Below are positions 1-8,289 of a DNA stretch of 64,000 nt, one piece after another. The stretch is from Streptococcus sp. Marseille-Q0941 (GTDB lineage: Bacteria; Bacillota; Bacilli; Lactobacillales; Streptococcaceae). Location of the stretch: positions 310,001-374,000 of the forward strand of contig NZ_CALSFO010000003.1 in assembly GCF_943736975.1 (NCBI RefSeq), written 5' to 3'. Numbering within the stretch: position 1 is the first letter of the stretch; each line of letters opens with the position of its first letter. The notes below the pieces were generated by a model. That model was not told the origin of the DNA. It was given only the letters and a program-made list of their open reading frames with translations, and ran no database searches. The position numbers were made by a program, and so were the translations under genes.

Positions 1-120
1 ATTGCTGCTTTTCAAAAGGGAATGATTTTATCAAAAGAATTGCAAGCTACACTTGATAAGGCTGAAAAGACCTTGGTTAAAGTCATGCAAGAAGATGGAA
101 CAGAAAGCGAACTCCTATGA
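1..120 (+). CDS. xseB: Exodeoxyribonuclease VII small subunit, C-terminal part (partial)
   Basis: The window opens inside a reading frame whose last 39 codons are seen here, ending in TGA at 118-120. The tail ([16 protein letters not shown]) fits the helical C-terminus of XseB, which partners XseA to degrade single-stranded DNA into oligonucleotides. The stop overlaps the next start in an ATGA junction, so translation is probably coupled to ispA. The identification rests partly on this neighbourhood, since xseB-ispA-tlyA-argR-recN is a usual order in streptococci. The N-terminus lies outside the window. Confidence 0.75.
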   Translation: MAAFQKGMILSKELQATLDKAEKTLVKVMQEDGTESELL

Positions 121-992
121 ACAAGCAGGAAAAATTAGCTTTGGTCGAGTCAGCTCTTGAAGAGTTTTATGGTGACCAGCAATTTGCATCAAGCTTAAGA
201 GAAGCAGTTCTTTATTCCATACATGCTGGAGGTAAAAGGATTCGCCCCTATCTACTTCTAGAAGTTTTGGAATCCTTGCAGGTGTCTATCATACCAGCTC
301 ATGCTCAGGTTGCAGCGGCGCTTGAGATGATTCACACCGGAAGTTTGATCCATGATGATCTTCCTGCTATGGATAATGATGATTTTAGACGGGGACGTTT
401 GACCAATCATAAAGTGTATGGAGAAGCCCTAGCTATTTTAGCAGGAGATGCGCTTTTTCTAGATCCCTATGCCTTGATAGCGCAAGCAGATTTGCCTAAC
501 CAAACTAAGGTAGATTTGATAGCAAACCTATCACTTGCTTCCGGAAGTATGGGGATGGTAGCCGGTCAAGTTTTAGATATGGAAGGTGAAGGCAAATACT
601 TAAATTTAGAAGATCTTCAGACCATCCATGCTAACAAGACTGGAAAGCTCTTGGCTTTTCCATTTCAAGCAGCTGGAATCATTGCAGGATTGGATGAAAA
701 TCTTCAAAAAAAACTAGAAACAGTTGGAGAACTGATTGGGCTTGCTTTTCAAATTAGAGACGATATCCTTGATGTTACGGCTAGTTTTGAAGAAATCGGT
801 AAAACACCTCAGAAAGATTTGCAAGCTGAGAAGTCGACCTATCCTGCTTTGTTAGGATTGGATGAGGCAAAAGTTTTTTGCAATCACACCTTAGATCAGG
901 CGAATACAAAGCTAGAAGAGATTAGTCAATTAGTCGAGTTTGATAAAGAACCAATTGTAAAAATAGTAGAAAGTTTGAGAATTGATGGCTAA
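117..992 (+). CDS. ispA: Geranylgeranyl/farnesyl diphosphate synthase (polyprenyl synthetase)
   Basis: A 291-aa all-helical prenyltransferase that condenses isopentenyl diphosphate with allylic diphosphates to give the farnesyl or geranylgeranyl precursor of undecaprenyl phosphate. The first aspartate-rich motif, DDLPAMD, is at residues 80-86 and binds the magnesium-diphosphate. The second, DDILD, is near residue 215. The GKR of GGKRIRP lies near residues 38-40. Length matches IspA-type short-chain synthases. The start overlaps the xseB stop by four bases, and its own stop overlaps the start of tlyA, so it is an internal gene of a tightly packed operon. Exact product chain length cannot be read from the sequence. 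Confidence 0.93.
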   Translation: MNKQEKLALVESALEEFYGDQQFASSLREAVLYSIHAGGKRIRPYLLLEVLESLQVSIIPAHAQVAAALEMIHTGSLIHDDLPAMDNDDFRRGRLTNHKVYGEALAILAGDALFLDPYALIAQADLPNQTKVDLIANLSLASGSMGMVAGQVLDMEGEGKYLNLEDLQTIHANKTGKLLAFPFQAAGIIAGLDENLQKKLETVGELIGLAFQIRDDILDVTASFEEIGKTPQKDLQAEKSTYPALLGLDEAKVFCNHTLDQANTKLEEISQLVEFDKEPIVKIVESLRIDG

Positions 993-1800
993 GGAAAGAG
1001 TAGATGTACTTGCCTACAAACAGGGATTATTTGAAACAAGAGAACAAGCTAAGCGCGGCGTAATGGCGGGTTTGGTTGTCGCTGTTCTAAACGGCGAGCG
1101 TTTCGATAAGCCAGGTGAAAAAATCCCAGATGATACAGAATTGAAACTCAAAGGTGAGAAGCTTAAGTATGTGAGCCGAGGAGGCTTAAAACTTGAAAAA
1201 GCCTTAGAGAGGTTTAAGATATCAGTTAAAGGCAAAACAACCATTGATATTGGAGCTTCAACAGGAGGCTTTACGGATGTTATGCTTCAAAATGGTGCAA
1301 AACTAGTTTATGCAGTTGATGTTGGAACTAATCAGCTTGCATGGAAACTACGTCAAGACTCACGTGTTGTGAGTATGGAGCAGTTTAATTTCCGTTATGC
1401 TGAAAAAAATGACTTTGAAGAAGAGCCAAGCTTTGCAAGTATCGACGTGAGTTTTATTTCACTGAGTCTCATTCTTCCGACTCTACATAGAGTTTTAGCT
1501 GATCATGGACAAGTTGTATCCCTCATCAAACCTCAGTTTGAAGCAGGTCGAGAACAAATTGGTAAAAATGGGATTATTAGAGATGCTAAGGTTCACAAAA
1601 ATGTACTAGAAACCGTCACAGAAATGGCAGTTAAAGAAGGCTTTTCCGTTTTAGGATTGGATTTTTCTCCTATTCAAGGCGGACACGGGAATATTGAATT
1701 TCTTGCTTATTTACGTAAAGAAGAACAAGCAAGTAATCAGGCGCTTTCTGAAATCGAACAAATAGTAGAAAAAGCACATAGAGAGTTTAAAGATGAATAA
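985..1800 (+). CDS. tlyA: TlyA family S4-domain rRNA (cytidine-2'-O)-methyltransferase / hemolysin A-like
   Basis: A 271-aa protein with an N-terminal S4 RNA-binding domain (about residues 3-65, ending VSRGGLKLEKAL) and an FtsJ-like Rossmann methyltransferase domain with the SAM motif DIGASTGGFTD near residues 88-98. The family methylates ribosomal RNA; the old name hemolysin reflects a heterologous phenotype and not a proven toxin. A TTG lies directly before the ATG at 985. I chose the ATG because the family begins MAKERVD. It overlaps the ispA stop by eight bases and the argR start by eight bases. Confidence 0.9.
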   Translation: MAKERVDVLAYKQGLFETREQAKRGVMAGLVVAVLNGERFDKPGEKIPDDTELKLKGEKLKYVSRGGLKLEKALERFKISVKGKTTIDIGASTGGFTDVMLQNGAKLVYAVDVGTNQLAWKLRQDSRVVSMEQFNFRYAEKNDFEEEPSFASIDVSFISLSLILPTLHRVLADHGQVVSLIKPQFEAGREQIGKNGIIRDAKVHKNVLETVTEMAVKEGFSVLGLDFSPIQGGHGNIEFLAYLRKEEQASNQALSEIEQIVEKAHREFKDE

Positions 1801-2224
1801 AAAAGAAAGACTTGAAAAAATTAGAAGATTTGTAACTGACTATCAAATTGGAACACAGGAAGAAATCGTTGAACATTTGAGAGAAGCAGGAATCACTGCT
1901 ACTCAAGCAACTGTTTCTCGAGATATCAAAGAACTAGGGATTGTAAAAATTCCTTTGAAAGATAATACTTATGTCTACGAATTACCAAAATCTGTAGTTA
2001 AAAGTCTACAGTTGGCTGAGAATAATATCGAAAGTTTTGAAAGAATGGGGAATCTCATCAATTTAGATATCATTCCTGGGAATACAATTTTTGTAAAAAG
2101 CCAATTAAATCAATCGTTTTCGGATAAGATTTTTAGCTGTTTAGCAGACGATAATTCAATTTTAATTGTCGCTCGAACTGAAGAAGCAGCATTAGAAATT
2201 GTTGAACAAGTTAAAAAGTGGTAG
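1793..2224 (+). CDS. argR: ArgR/AhrC family arginine-responsive regulator
   Basis: A 143-aa protein with the two ArgR domains: an N-terminal winged helix (residues 1-70, recognition helix around TQATVSRDIKEL) and a C-terminal hexamerisation/arginine-binding domain (about 80-143). The canonical GTIAGDDT-like ligand loop appears here as a diverged CLADDNS. The paired acidic residues are kept, but the loop differs from classical arginine-responsive members. Streptococci usually carry several ArgR paralogues that act together; this copy, between tlyA and recN, is the one often called AhrC. Coordinates overlap tlyA by eight bases and recN follows after six. Confidence 0.88.
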   Translation: MNKKERLEKIRRFVTDYQIGTQEEIVEHLREAGITATQATVSRDIKELGIVKIPLKDNTYVYELPKSVVKSLQLAENNIESFERMGNLINLDIIPGNTIFVKSQLNQSFSDKIFSCLADDNSILIVARTEEAALEIVEQVKKW

Positions 2225-2230
2225 GACCTT

Positions 2231-3898
2231 ATGTTACTTGAAATTTCAATTAAAAACTTTGCCATCATTGAGGCTATTTCACTTAATTTTGAGAAAGGGA
2301 TGACAGTTCTGACTGGGGAAACTGGTGCTGGAAAGTCAATCATCATCGATGCTATGAATATGATGTTGGGAGCAAGAGCGACCACGGATGTCATTCGTCA
2401 TGGCGCACCCAAGGCTGAAATCGAAGGCCTTTTCTCAATTGAAAATAGTCAGGCTCTTCAAGAGCTTTTTGATGAGCAAGGTCTCTTGTTAGGTGATGAA
2501 ATCATCATCCGTCGTGAAATTTTACAAAACGGGCGAAGTGTTAGTCGAGTCAATGGACAGATGGTTAATCTTTCAGTTCTGCGCTCAATTGGACAACATT
2601 TAGTAGATATCCATGGTCAGCATGACCAAGAAGAGTTAATGCGACCACAATTACACATTCAGATGCTAGATGGGTTTGGTGATGCAGCGTTTCTTGAACT
2701 TAAACAAGCTTATCAGACTAACTTTGAAGATTATCGCAACATGCGTAAACAACTTCTTGAAGTTAAGAAAAACCAAGAAGAACACAAGACTCGAATTGAA
2801 ATGTTGGAATTTCAAATGGCTGAGATTGAGTCTGCATCCTTAAAGCCAGGTGAAGACATCAAATTAAACCAAGAACGAGATAAACTTTTAAATCATAAAC
2901 ATATTGCTGATACGCTGACTAATGCTTATGCTATGTTAGACAATGAAGAATTTTCAAGTCTAGCTAACATACGTTCAGCTATGAATGATATGGAAAGTTT
3001 AGAAGACTATGATGCAGAGTACCGTGAAATCTCGACCTCTCTATCTGAATCTTATTACGTTTTAGAGGATGTCACTAAGCGTTTAGAGGATATTATCGAA
3101 GATTTAGATTTCGATGGCAATCGCTTGATGCAGATTGAAAGTCGTTTAGATCTTATTCATGCCATCACACGTAAGTATGGCGGAAATGTTGACGATGTTT
3201 TGCTGTATTTCGCTAAAATCACAGAAGAATACAATCTACTAACAGGTCATCATCTATCCTCAGATGATATGGAAGCAGAACTCAAAAAGTTGGAAGTAAG
3301 TCTTGTTGATTTGGCAAGCCAGCTTTCATCTGCTCGTCACATTCTAGCCAAACAGTTAGAGCTTGAGATTCAGCAAGAACTGAAAGACCTCTATATGGAG
3401 AAGGCCCAGTTTCAGGTTAAGTTTACAAATGCTAAATTTAGTCGTGAAGGTAATGAGACTGTTGAATTTTATATTTCAACCAACCCTGGTGAAGACTTTA
3501 AACCATTAGTTAAAGTAGCGTCTGGTGGTGAATTGTCTCGTCTCATGTTGGCTATCAAGTCTGCTTTTTCACGCAAGGTAGGCAAGACCAGCATTGTATT
3601 TGATGAAGTAGACACAGGAGTTTCAGGACGTGTGGCTCAAGCTATTGCGCAAAAGATTCATAAAATTGGTCAACATGGCCAAGTATTAGCGATCTCCCAT
3701 CTACCACAAGTCATTGCAATCGCAGATTATCAGTTCTTTATTGAAAAAATTAGTGATGAGCATTCAACGGTATCGACTGTTCGTCTCTTAACTTTGGAAG
3801 AACGCGTAGAAGAAGTTGCCAAGATGTTGGCAGGGGAGAATGTGACAGATGCAGCTCTTACGCAAGCTAGAGAATTATTGCAAAGTAAGGAGAAATAA
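2231..3898 (+). CDS. recN: DNA repair protein RecN (SMC-like ATPase)
   Basis: A 555-aa SMC-family ATPase acting early in double-strand break repair. The Walker A motif TGETGAGKS is at residues 28-36, a long coiled-coil region spans roughly 155-375, and the ABC signature SGGELSRLML with Walker B (IVFDEVDTGVSG) lies near 430-465. Length is normal for RecN. It starts six bases after the argR stop, and the phosphatase gene begins immediately after its TAA, so it is co-transcribed with both neighbours. Confidence 0.95.
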   Translation: MLLEISIKNFAIIEAISLNFEKGMTVLTGETGAGKSIIIDAMNMMLGARATTDVIRHGAPKAEIEGLFSIENSQALQELFDEQGLLLGDEIIIRREILQNGRSVSRVNGQMVNLSVLRSIGQHLVDIHGQHDQEELMRPQLHIQMLDGFGDAAFLELKQAYQTNFEDYRNMRKQLLEVKKNQEEHKTRIEMLEFQMAEIESASLKPGEDIKLNQERDKLLNHKHIADTLTNAYAMLDNEEFSSLANIRSAMNDMESLEDYDAEYREISTSLSESYYVLEDVTKRLEDIIEDLDFDGNRLMQIESRLDLIHAITRKYGGNVDDVLLYFAKITEEYNLLTGHHLSSDDMEAELKKLEVSLVDLASQLSSARHILAKQLELEIQQELKDLYMEKAQFQVKFTNAKFSREGNETVEFYISTNPGEDFKPLVKVASGGELSRLMLAIKSAFSRKVGKTSIVFDEVDTGVSGRVAQAIAQKIHKIGQHGQVLAISHLPQVIAIADYQFFIEKISDEHSTVSTVRLLTLEERVEEVAKMLAGENVTDAALTQARELLQSKEK

Positions 3899-4627
3899 AT
3901 GACAGATTATTATGTAATTGGAGATGTTCACGGAAAAGCAGGAATGCTTGAAGACCTTCTCAAAACATGGGATGGCAAAACCCAATTACTTTTTCTTGGT
4001 GATTTAATCGATAGAGGAGAAGATAGTCGTCGTGTTCTTGAGATGGTTAAGGATTTAGTTGAAAATCATGGAGCGATCTGTCTATCAGGAAACCACGAGT
4101 ATATGTTTTTGACTTGGTTGGACAATCCCGAAGAAAGCTATGACCACTATCGTCGAAATGGTGGCGATACAACCATCAACTCTATCCTGGGTCGCCCCTT
4201 GGATGCACCTGTGGATGCAGTTGAAGACGCTAAACGTGTTGAGACGGAAGCAGCAGACTTGGTTGCTTTTATCCGCCAAATGCCTTTTGTCGTTGAGACA
4301 GACAAGTATATCTTTGTCCATGCTGGTATTGATTTGACCTTGGATGATTGGCATGAAACGACTGATTACAAGAAAGTCTGGCTCAGAAAACCATTCCACG
4401 AAGCTGAAAATCATACTGGGAAAACCATTATCTTTGGGCATACACCAGTTTATGGTTTGCTGAAGCAAGACCGAGGTACTGCTGATCTTTGGATTACAGA
4501 GGATGGCAAGATTGGCATGGACGGAGGAGCCGTTTACGGGGGTGTCCTTCATGGTATTGTCTTTACTGACCAAGGTATGACAGACCACTATTTCATCGAA
4601 AATGACGGCTTTGTTGCTGAAGATTAA
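3899..4627 (+). CDS. Calcineurin-type serine/threonine phosphatase / diadenosine tetraphosphatase-like
   Basis: A 242-aa metallophosphoesterase carrying the full PPP-family motif set: GDVHG near residue 8, GDLIDRG near 34, GNHEYM near 63, a VHAGID histidine near 140 and GHTPV near 180. These ligate a dinuclear metal centre. Relatives are either protein Ser/Thr phosphatases or symmetrical Ap4A hydrolases, and the sequence alone does not decide which. The ATG directly follows the recN stop with no gap, so the two are translationally linked. It is the last gene before the lepA promoter. Confidence 0.85.
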   Translation: MTDYYVIGDVHGKAGMLEDLLKTWDGKTQLLFLGDLIDRGEDSRRVLEMVKDLVENHGAICLSGNHEYMFLTWLDNPEESYDHYRRNGGDTTINSILGRPLDAPVDAVEDAKRVETEAADLVAFIRQMPFVVETDKYIFVHAGIDLTLDDWHETTDYKKVWLRKPFHEAENHTGKTIIFGHTPVYGLLKQDRGTADLWITEDGKIGMDGGAVYGGVLHGIVFTDQGMTDHYFIENDGFVAED

Positions 4628-4651
4628 TACTCTCTACAGGGTATTATGGTC

Positions 4652-4680
4652 TTGTCAAAAACATAAAAACAATTTATAAT
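4652..4680 (+). promoter_or_regulatory. Sigma-A promoter for lepA
   Basis: TTGTCA at 4652-4657 and TATAAT at 4675-4680 are separated by 17 bp, about 30 bp before the lepA start. An 8-bp perfect inverted repeat, CAGGGTAT at 4637-4644 and ATACCCTG at 4687-4694, brackets the promoter. Confidence 0.8.
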
Positions 4681-4708
4681 TAATAGATACCCTGAAAGGA
4701 AGAGAATC

Positions 4709-6532
4709 TTGAATTTAGAAGAATTGAAAAAACGTCAGGAGAAGATCCGAAACTTTTCCATTATTGCTCATATTGACCATGGGAAATCAACATTGGCGGA
4801 CCGTATTTTGGAGGCTACAGAGACGGTTTCTAGTCGTGAAATGCAGGCACAACTATTAGATAGTATGGACTTAGAACGTGAGCGTGGAATTACCATCAAG
4901 CTTAATGCTATTGAACTTAATTATACTGCTAAAGACGGTGAGACCTATATCTTCCACTTAATTGATACACCAGGACACGTTGACTTTACTTATGAGGTGT
5001 CACGTTCTCTTGCTGCCTGTGAGGGCGCGATTTTGGTCGTTGATGCTGCTCAAGGGATTGAGGCTCAAACACTTGCAAATGTATACCTGGCTTTGGACAA
5101 TGATTTGGAAATCCTTCCAGTTATTAACAAGATTGACTTGCCTGCTGCAGATCCAGAGCGCGTGCGTACAGAAATTGAAGATGTCATTGGCTTGGATGCG
5201 AGTGAGGCTGTATTGGCTTCAGCAAAAGCTGGTATCGGTATCGAAGACATTTTGGAGCAAATTGTCGAAAAAGTTCCAGCACCAACTGGTGACGTATCAG
5301 CACCACTTAAGGCTTTGATTTTCGACTCAGTTTACGATGCTTACCGTGGGGTTATCCTCCAAGTTCGTGTCATGGATGGAGTCGTTAAGCCAGGCGATAA
5401 GATTCAGCTCATGAGCAATGGCAAAACCTTTGATGTTACAGAAGTTGGAATCTTCACACCTAAAGCAGTAGGACGTGACTTCCTAGCCACTGGTGACGTT
5501 GGTTATATTGCAGCCTCAATTAAGACTGTTCAAGATACCCGTGTGGGTGACACCGTAACTTTGGCGACAAATCCAGCAACTGAACCTCTTTCTGGATACA
5601 AACAAATGAATCCGATGGTCTTTGCAGGTCTTTATCCAATCGAGTCAAATAAGTACAATGACCTTCGTGAAGCTCTTGAAAAATTGCAGCTTAATGATGC
5701 TAGTCTTCAATTTGAACCAGAGACATCTCAGGCACTTGGTTTTGGTTTCCGTTGTGGATTCCTTGGACTTCTTCATATGGATGTTATCCAAGAGCGTTTA
5801 GAACGGGAGTTTAATATTGATTTGATTATGACTGCACCGTCCGTTATTTACAAGGTTAATCAGACTGATGGTGAGTCTATGGATGTATCGAATCCGTCCG
5901 AGTTTCCTGATCCTACTAAAATTGCAACAATAGAAGAACCGTATGTCAAAGCACAAATCATGGTACCACAGGAATTTGTAGGAGCGGTTATGGAACTTGC
6001 TCAGCGCAAACGTGGCGACTTCGTGACGATGGATTATATCGATGATAACCGTGTCAATGTGATCTATCAAATCCCACTTGCTGAAATTGTCTTTGATTTC
6101 TTTGACAAGCTCAAATCTTCAACACGTGGCTATGCAAGCTTTGACTATGAATTGTCAGAGTATCGTCCATCTAAGCTGGTTAAAATGGATATCCTTCTCA
6201 ATGGAGATAAGGTCGATGCTCTCAGCTTTATCGTTCACAAGGACTTTGCATATGAACGTGGGAAACTCATCGTTGATAAACTCAAGAAAATCATTCCTCG
6301 TCAACAGTTCGAAGTACCTATTCAAGCTGCTATTGGACATAAGATTGTGGCACGTACAGATATCAAAGCCCTTCGTAAAAACGTCCTTGCCAAGTGTTAT
6401 GGTGGTGATGTTTCCCGTAAACGTAAACTCCTTGAAAAACAAAAAGCTGGTAAGAAGCGAATGAAAGCTATCGGTTCTGTAGAAGTACCTCAGGAAGCCT
6501 TCCTCAGCGTCTTGAGTATGGATGAAGAATAG
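4709..6532 (+). CDS. lepA: Elongation factor 4 (LepA) GTPase
   Basis: A 607-aa translational GTPase that back-translocates or remodels stalled ribosomes. Seen: G1 AHIDHGKST near residue 20, the switch sequence RERGITIK, G3 DTPGHVDF, G4 NKIDLP, and the LepA-specific C-terminal domain ending in conserved KKRMK and EVPQEAF segments. The start is TTG at 4709, supported by an AAGGAAGAG ribosome binding site just upstream and by the family N-terminus ([21 protein letters not shown]). It has its own promoter and stands alone before the lipoprotein gene. Confidence 0.96.
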   Translation: MNLEELKKRQEKIRNFSIIAHIDHGKSTLADRILEATETVSSREMQAQLLDSMDLERERGITIKLNAIELNYTAKDGETYIFHLIDTPGHVDFTYEVSRSLAACEGAILVVDAAQGIEAQTLANVYLALDNDLEILPVINKIDLPAADPERVRTEIEDVIGLDASEAVLASAKAGIGIEDILEQIVEKVPAPTGDVSAPLKALIFDSVYDAYRGVILQVRVMDGVVKPGDKIQLMSNGKTFDVTEVGIFTPKAVGRDFLATGDVGYIAASIKTVQDTRVGDTVTLATNPATEPLSGYKQMNPMVFAGLYPIESNKYNDLREALEKLQLNDASLQFEPETSQALGFGFRCGFLGLLHMDVIQERLEREFNIDLIMTAPSVIYKVNQTDGESMDVSNPSEFPDPTKIATIEEPYVKAQIMVPQEFVGAVMELAQRKRGDFVTMDYIDDNRVNVIYQIPLAEIVFDFFDKLKSSTRGYASFDYELSEYRPSKLVKMDILLNGDKVDALSFIVHKDFAYERGKLIVDKLKKIIPRQQFEVPIQAAIGHKIVARTDIKALRKNVLAKCYGGDVSRKRKLLEKQKAGKKRMKAIGSVEVPQEAFLSVLSMDEE

Positions 6533-6573
6533 TTGATTTTTATGACTCAGCTTTCATAGAATACAGTTATCTT

Positions 6574-6602
6574 TTGCCACTTATCTTTTCTTTCATTAGA
6601 AT
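6574..6602 (+). promoter_or_regulatory. Promoter of the lipoprotein gene
   Basis: TTGCCA at 6574-6579 and TAGAAT at 6597-6602 with a 17-bp spacer, shortly before an AAGGAG ribosome binding site at 6611-6616. Confidence 0.65.
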
Positions 6603-6623
6603 AGAAGTGAAAGGAGAATGATT

Positions 6624-7235
6624 ATGAAAAAAATCATCAGCTTATCTACACTTTTAGTGTGTTGCCTTTGCCTCGCTGCTTGTAATAGTTCAAAAACTAA
6701 AAAAGAAGTAGCTTCAGAAACAACAACAGTTCAAGAAAGTACCACAAAACAAGATACAACAACTATAGCAGAATCAACGATAAAAGATACACAGGTGATT
6801 GGGTCAGATGCCTATGGTTATGTAAAGGTTCCAAAATCTTGGATCCATTTTACAGAAGTTGAGGGTGGTGATGATATTCAGTACTGTGATGGTACCGACA
6901 TCAATATTGTAACCTTAAACACCTTTAAGCCAGAGCATCTAGGCGTTAGTGAAAGTGAATATGCCGCTCTTGATGCTGTTCAAGTTTCTACTAGTGTCTA
7001 TCAAACCAAACAACAAAGTAAGGATTTCTCTAAAGTTTGGGGATCCAAGTCAAAAATTGGTGGTTATGATGCCTATGTTGTTAACTGTATTGCTAAAAAT
7101 GGGAAATATCTAGTTATCTGGATCTTTAAGTCAGATGACGGTAAGTTTAGATACGTTTCTCTAGAAGGAACACCTGAAGTATTGAAAGACATGCTTCCAT
7201 TGATTGAACAAAGTTGGACTACAAAGAAAGATTAA
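6624..7235 (+). CDS. Predicted lipoprotein of unknown function
   Basis: A 203-aa secreted lipoprotein. Residues 1-19 form a signal peptide rich in cysteine (VCCLCLAAC), with the lipobox LAAC placing the lipidated cysteine at residue 20. A Thr/Ser/Glu-rich linker (about 25-60) follows, then a folded domain with no motif I recognise. ATG at 6618 lies only one base from AAGGAG, so the ATG at 6624, seven bases downstream of it, is preferred. It is a single-gene unit with its own promoter and a strong terminator. No transporter partner is adjacent, so its role is unknown. Confidence 0.8.
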   Translation: MKKIISLSTLLVCCLCLAACNSSKTKKEVASETTTVQESTTKQDTTTIAESTIKDTQVIGSDAYGYVKVPKSWIHFTEVEGGDDIQYCDGTDINIVTLNTFKPEHLGVSESEYAALDAVQVSTSVYQTKQQSKDFSKVWGSKSKIGGYDAYVVNCIAKNGKYLVIWIFKSDDGKFRYVSLEGTPEVLKDMLPLIEQSWTTKKD

Positions 7236-7240
7236 TAAAC

Positions 7241-7270
7241 AAAAAACAGGGTTTGTATCCTGTTTTTTTA
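7241..7270 (+). terminator. Rho-independent terminator after the lipoprotein gene
   Basis: Stem AAAACAGG ... CCTGTTTT with an eight-base loop, running into a T tract. Confidence 0.85.
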
Positions 7271-7303
7271 TTTCCCTCTCCTTAAATCTATGTGCAATGA
7301 ATT

Positions 7304-7323
7304 TTTGTTTGAATACAAACAAA
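7304..7323 (+). promoter_or_regulatory. Palindromic operator candidate (LacR/DeoR type) upstream of the PTS promoter
   Basis: Perfect 8-bp arms TTTGTTTG and CAAACAAA around the spacer AATA, located about 35 bp upstream of the -35 box. TGTTT/AAACA-rich palindromes suit DeoR-family sugar repressors. Similar elements recur at the lacA and lacR promoters, which suggests the DeoR protein at 13961-14728 binds here. The binding is inferred. Confidence 0.55.
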
Positions 7324-7358
7324 AAAAATAAAAATCAAACAAAATACAACAAAAAATA

Positions 7359-7387
7359 TTGACAACGGTTTCATATAGTGTTATACT
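7359..7387 (+). promoter_or_regulatory. Promoter of the PTS operon with overlapping cre site
   Basis: TTGACA at 7359-7364 and TATACT at 7382-7387, spacer 17 bp. TGACAACGGTTTCA at 7360-7373 matches the catabolite-responsive element TGWAANCGNTNWCA at 13 of 14 positions and covers the -35 box. This predicts direct CcpA-dependent repression by preferred sugars. Confidence 0.8.
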
Positions 7388-7422
7388 TGTATCATAAAAG
7401 TTAGATATGAAAGGAGAAGGTC

Positions 7423-7899
7423 ATGGGATTAGATCATTTCTTCAGCAAAGACTTAGTCTTTTGTCTAGAAGCGGATAATCAAGAGCAGCTATTTGATCAA
7501 GTTGCAACCCTATTAGAAGAAAAGAAAGTTGTTACGGATACCTATCGATCGGCATTGATTGAACGTGAAAAAATGTTCCCAACCGGTTTAGATATGGAAT
7601 TTCTTGGGAAGGACTTGCCGAATGTAGCAATCCCTCACACAGACACAATTCATAATTTAACTGAAAACGTCGTTGTGGTTCGCTTAGCGAAACCAGTAAC
7701 ATTCCACAATATGATTGCTCCTGACAAGGAAGTAGAAGTATCATTACTCTTCTTTATCATCAATAATTCAAGTTCAAGTCAAACAAATATTCTTGCTCAA
7801 TTGATGGACTTCTTTACAGGTGACGGTCATCTTGAAGCACTCTCTAAGATTACAGAGCCTGAAGCTTTGTTCCAGTATATCTCAGAAGCAACTGCTTAA
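7423..7899 (+). CDS. gatA: PTS EIIA component, fructose/galactitol type
   Basis: A 158-aa cytoplasmic EIIA of the mannitol/fructose fold. The phospho-accepting histidine is His72 in the motif NVAIPHTD. It receives phosphate from HPr and passes it to the EIIB encoded next. It is the first gene behind the cre-bearing promoter, with GAAAGGAG as ribosome binding site. With EIIB and EIIC it forms a galactitol-family PTS. Because the rest of the cluster is the tagatose-6-phosphate pathway, galactose (entering as galactose-6-phosphate) or galactitol are the likely substrates. The symbol is by family only. Confidence 0.88.
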   Translation: MGLDHFFSKDLVFCLEADNQEQLFDQVATLLEEKKVVTDTYRSALIEREKMFPTGLDMEFLGKDLPNVAIPHTDTIHNLTENVVVVRLAKPVTFHNMIAPDKEVEVSLLFFIINNSSSSQTNILAQLMDFFTGDGHLEALSKITEPEALFQYISEATA

Positions 7900-7939
7900 T
7901 TTGTTATTAACTATAAACTAAAAAATGGAGGAAATCCAA

Positions 7940-8245
7940 ATGATTAAAATTCTTGCTGCATGTGGTGCAGGTGTTAACTCAAGCCACCAAATTAAAAGCG
8001 CTCTAGAAGAAGAGCTATCTAGCCGTGGATACGACGTACAGTGTGACGCAGTTATGGTTAAAGATGTCAACGAAGACTTGATTAAAGGTTATGATATCTT
8101 CACACCAATTGCTGCAACTGACTTAGGTTTTGACCCTGGTATCCCAGTAGTTGAAGCTGGACCTATCTTATTCCGTATTCCAGCGATGAGCGCTCCAGTT
8201 TATGACAATATTGAAGCAGCAATCAAAGAACACGGATTAAGTTAA
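7940..8245 (+). CDS. gatB: PTS EIIB component, galactitol type
   Basis: A 101-aa EIIB with the phosphocysteine loop AACGAGVNSS near the N-terminus; Cys8 is the phosphorylation site. An in-frame ATG at 7925 exists, but the ribosome binding site GGAGG (7927-7931) lies downstream of it and eight bases before ATG 7940. The latter also gives the family N-terminus MIKILAACG. It sits 40 bp after gatA and 44 bp before gatC in the same transcript. Confidence 0.9.
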   Translation: MIKILAACGAGVNSSHQIKSALEEELSSRGYDVQCDAVMVKDVNEDLIKGYDIFTPIAATDLGFDPGIPVVEAGPILFRIPAMSAPVYDNIEAAIKEHGLS

Positions 8246-8289
8246 TTATTATTTTGTAATTTTCCATAAAAATAAAGGGAGGAAAAATT

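Noticed and set aside
4085..4588. Leftward 167-aa reading frame inside the phosphatase gene
   Set aside because: It is antisense to a gene with complete PPP-family motifs and itself shows no motif; a shadow frame.
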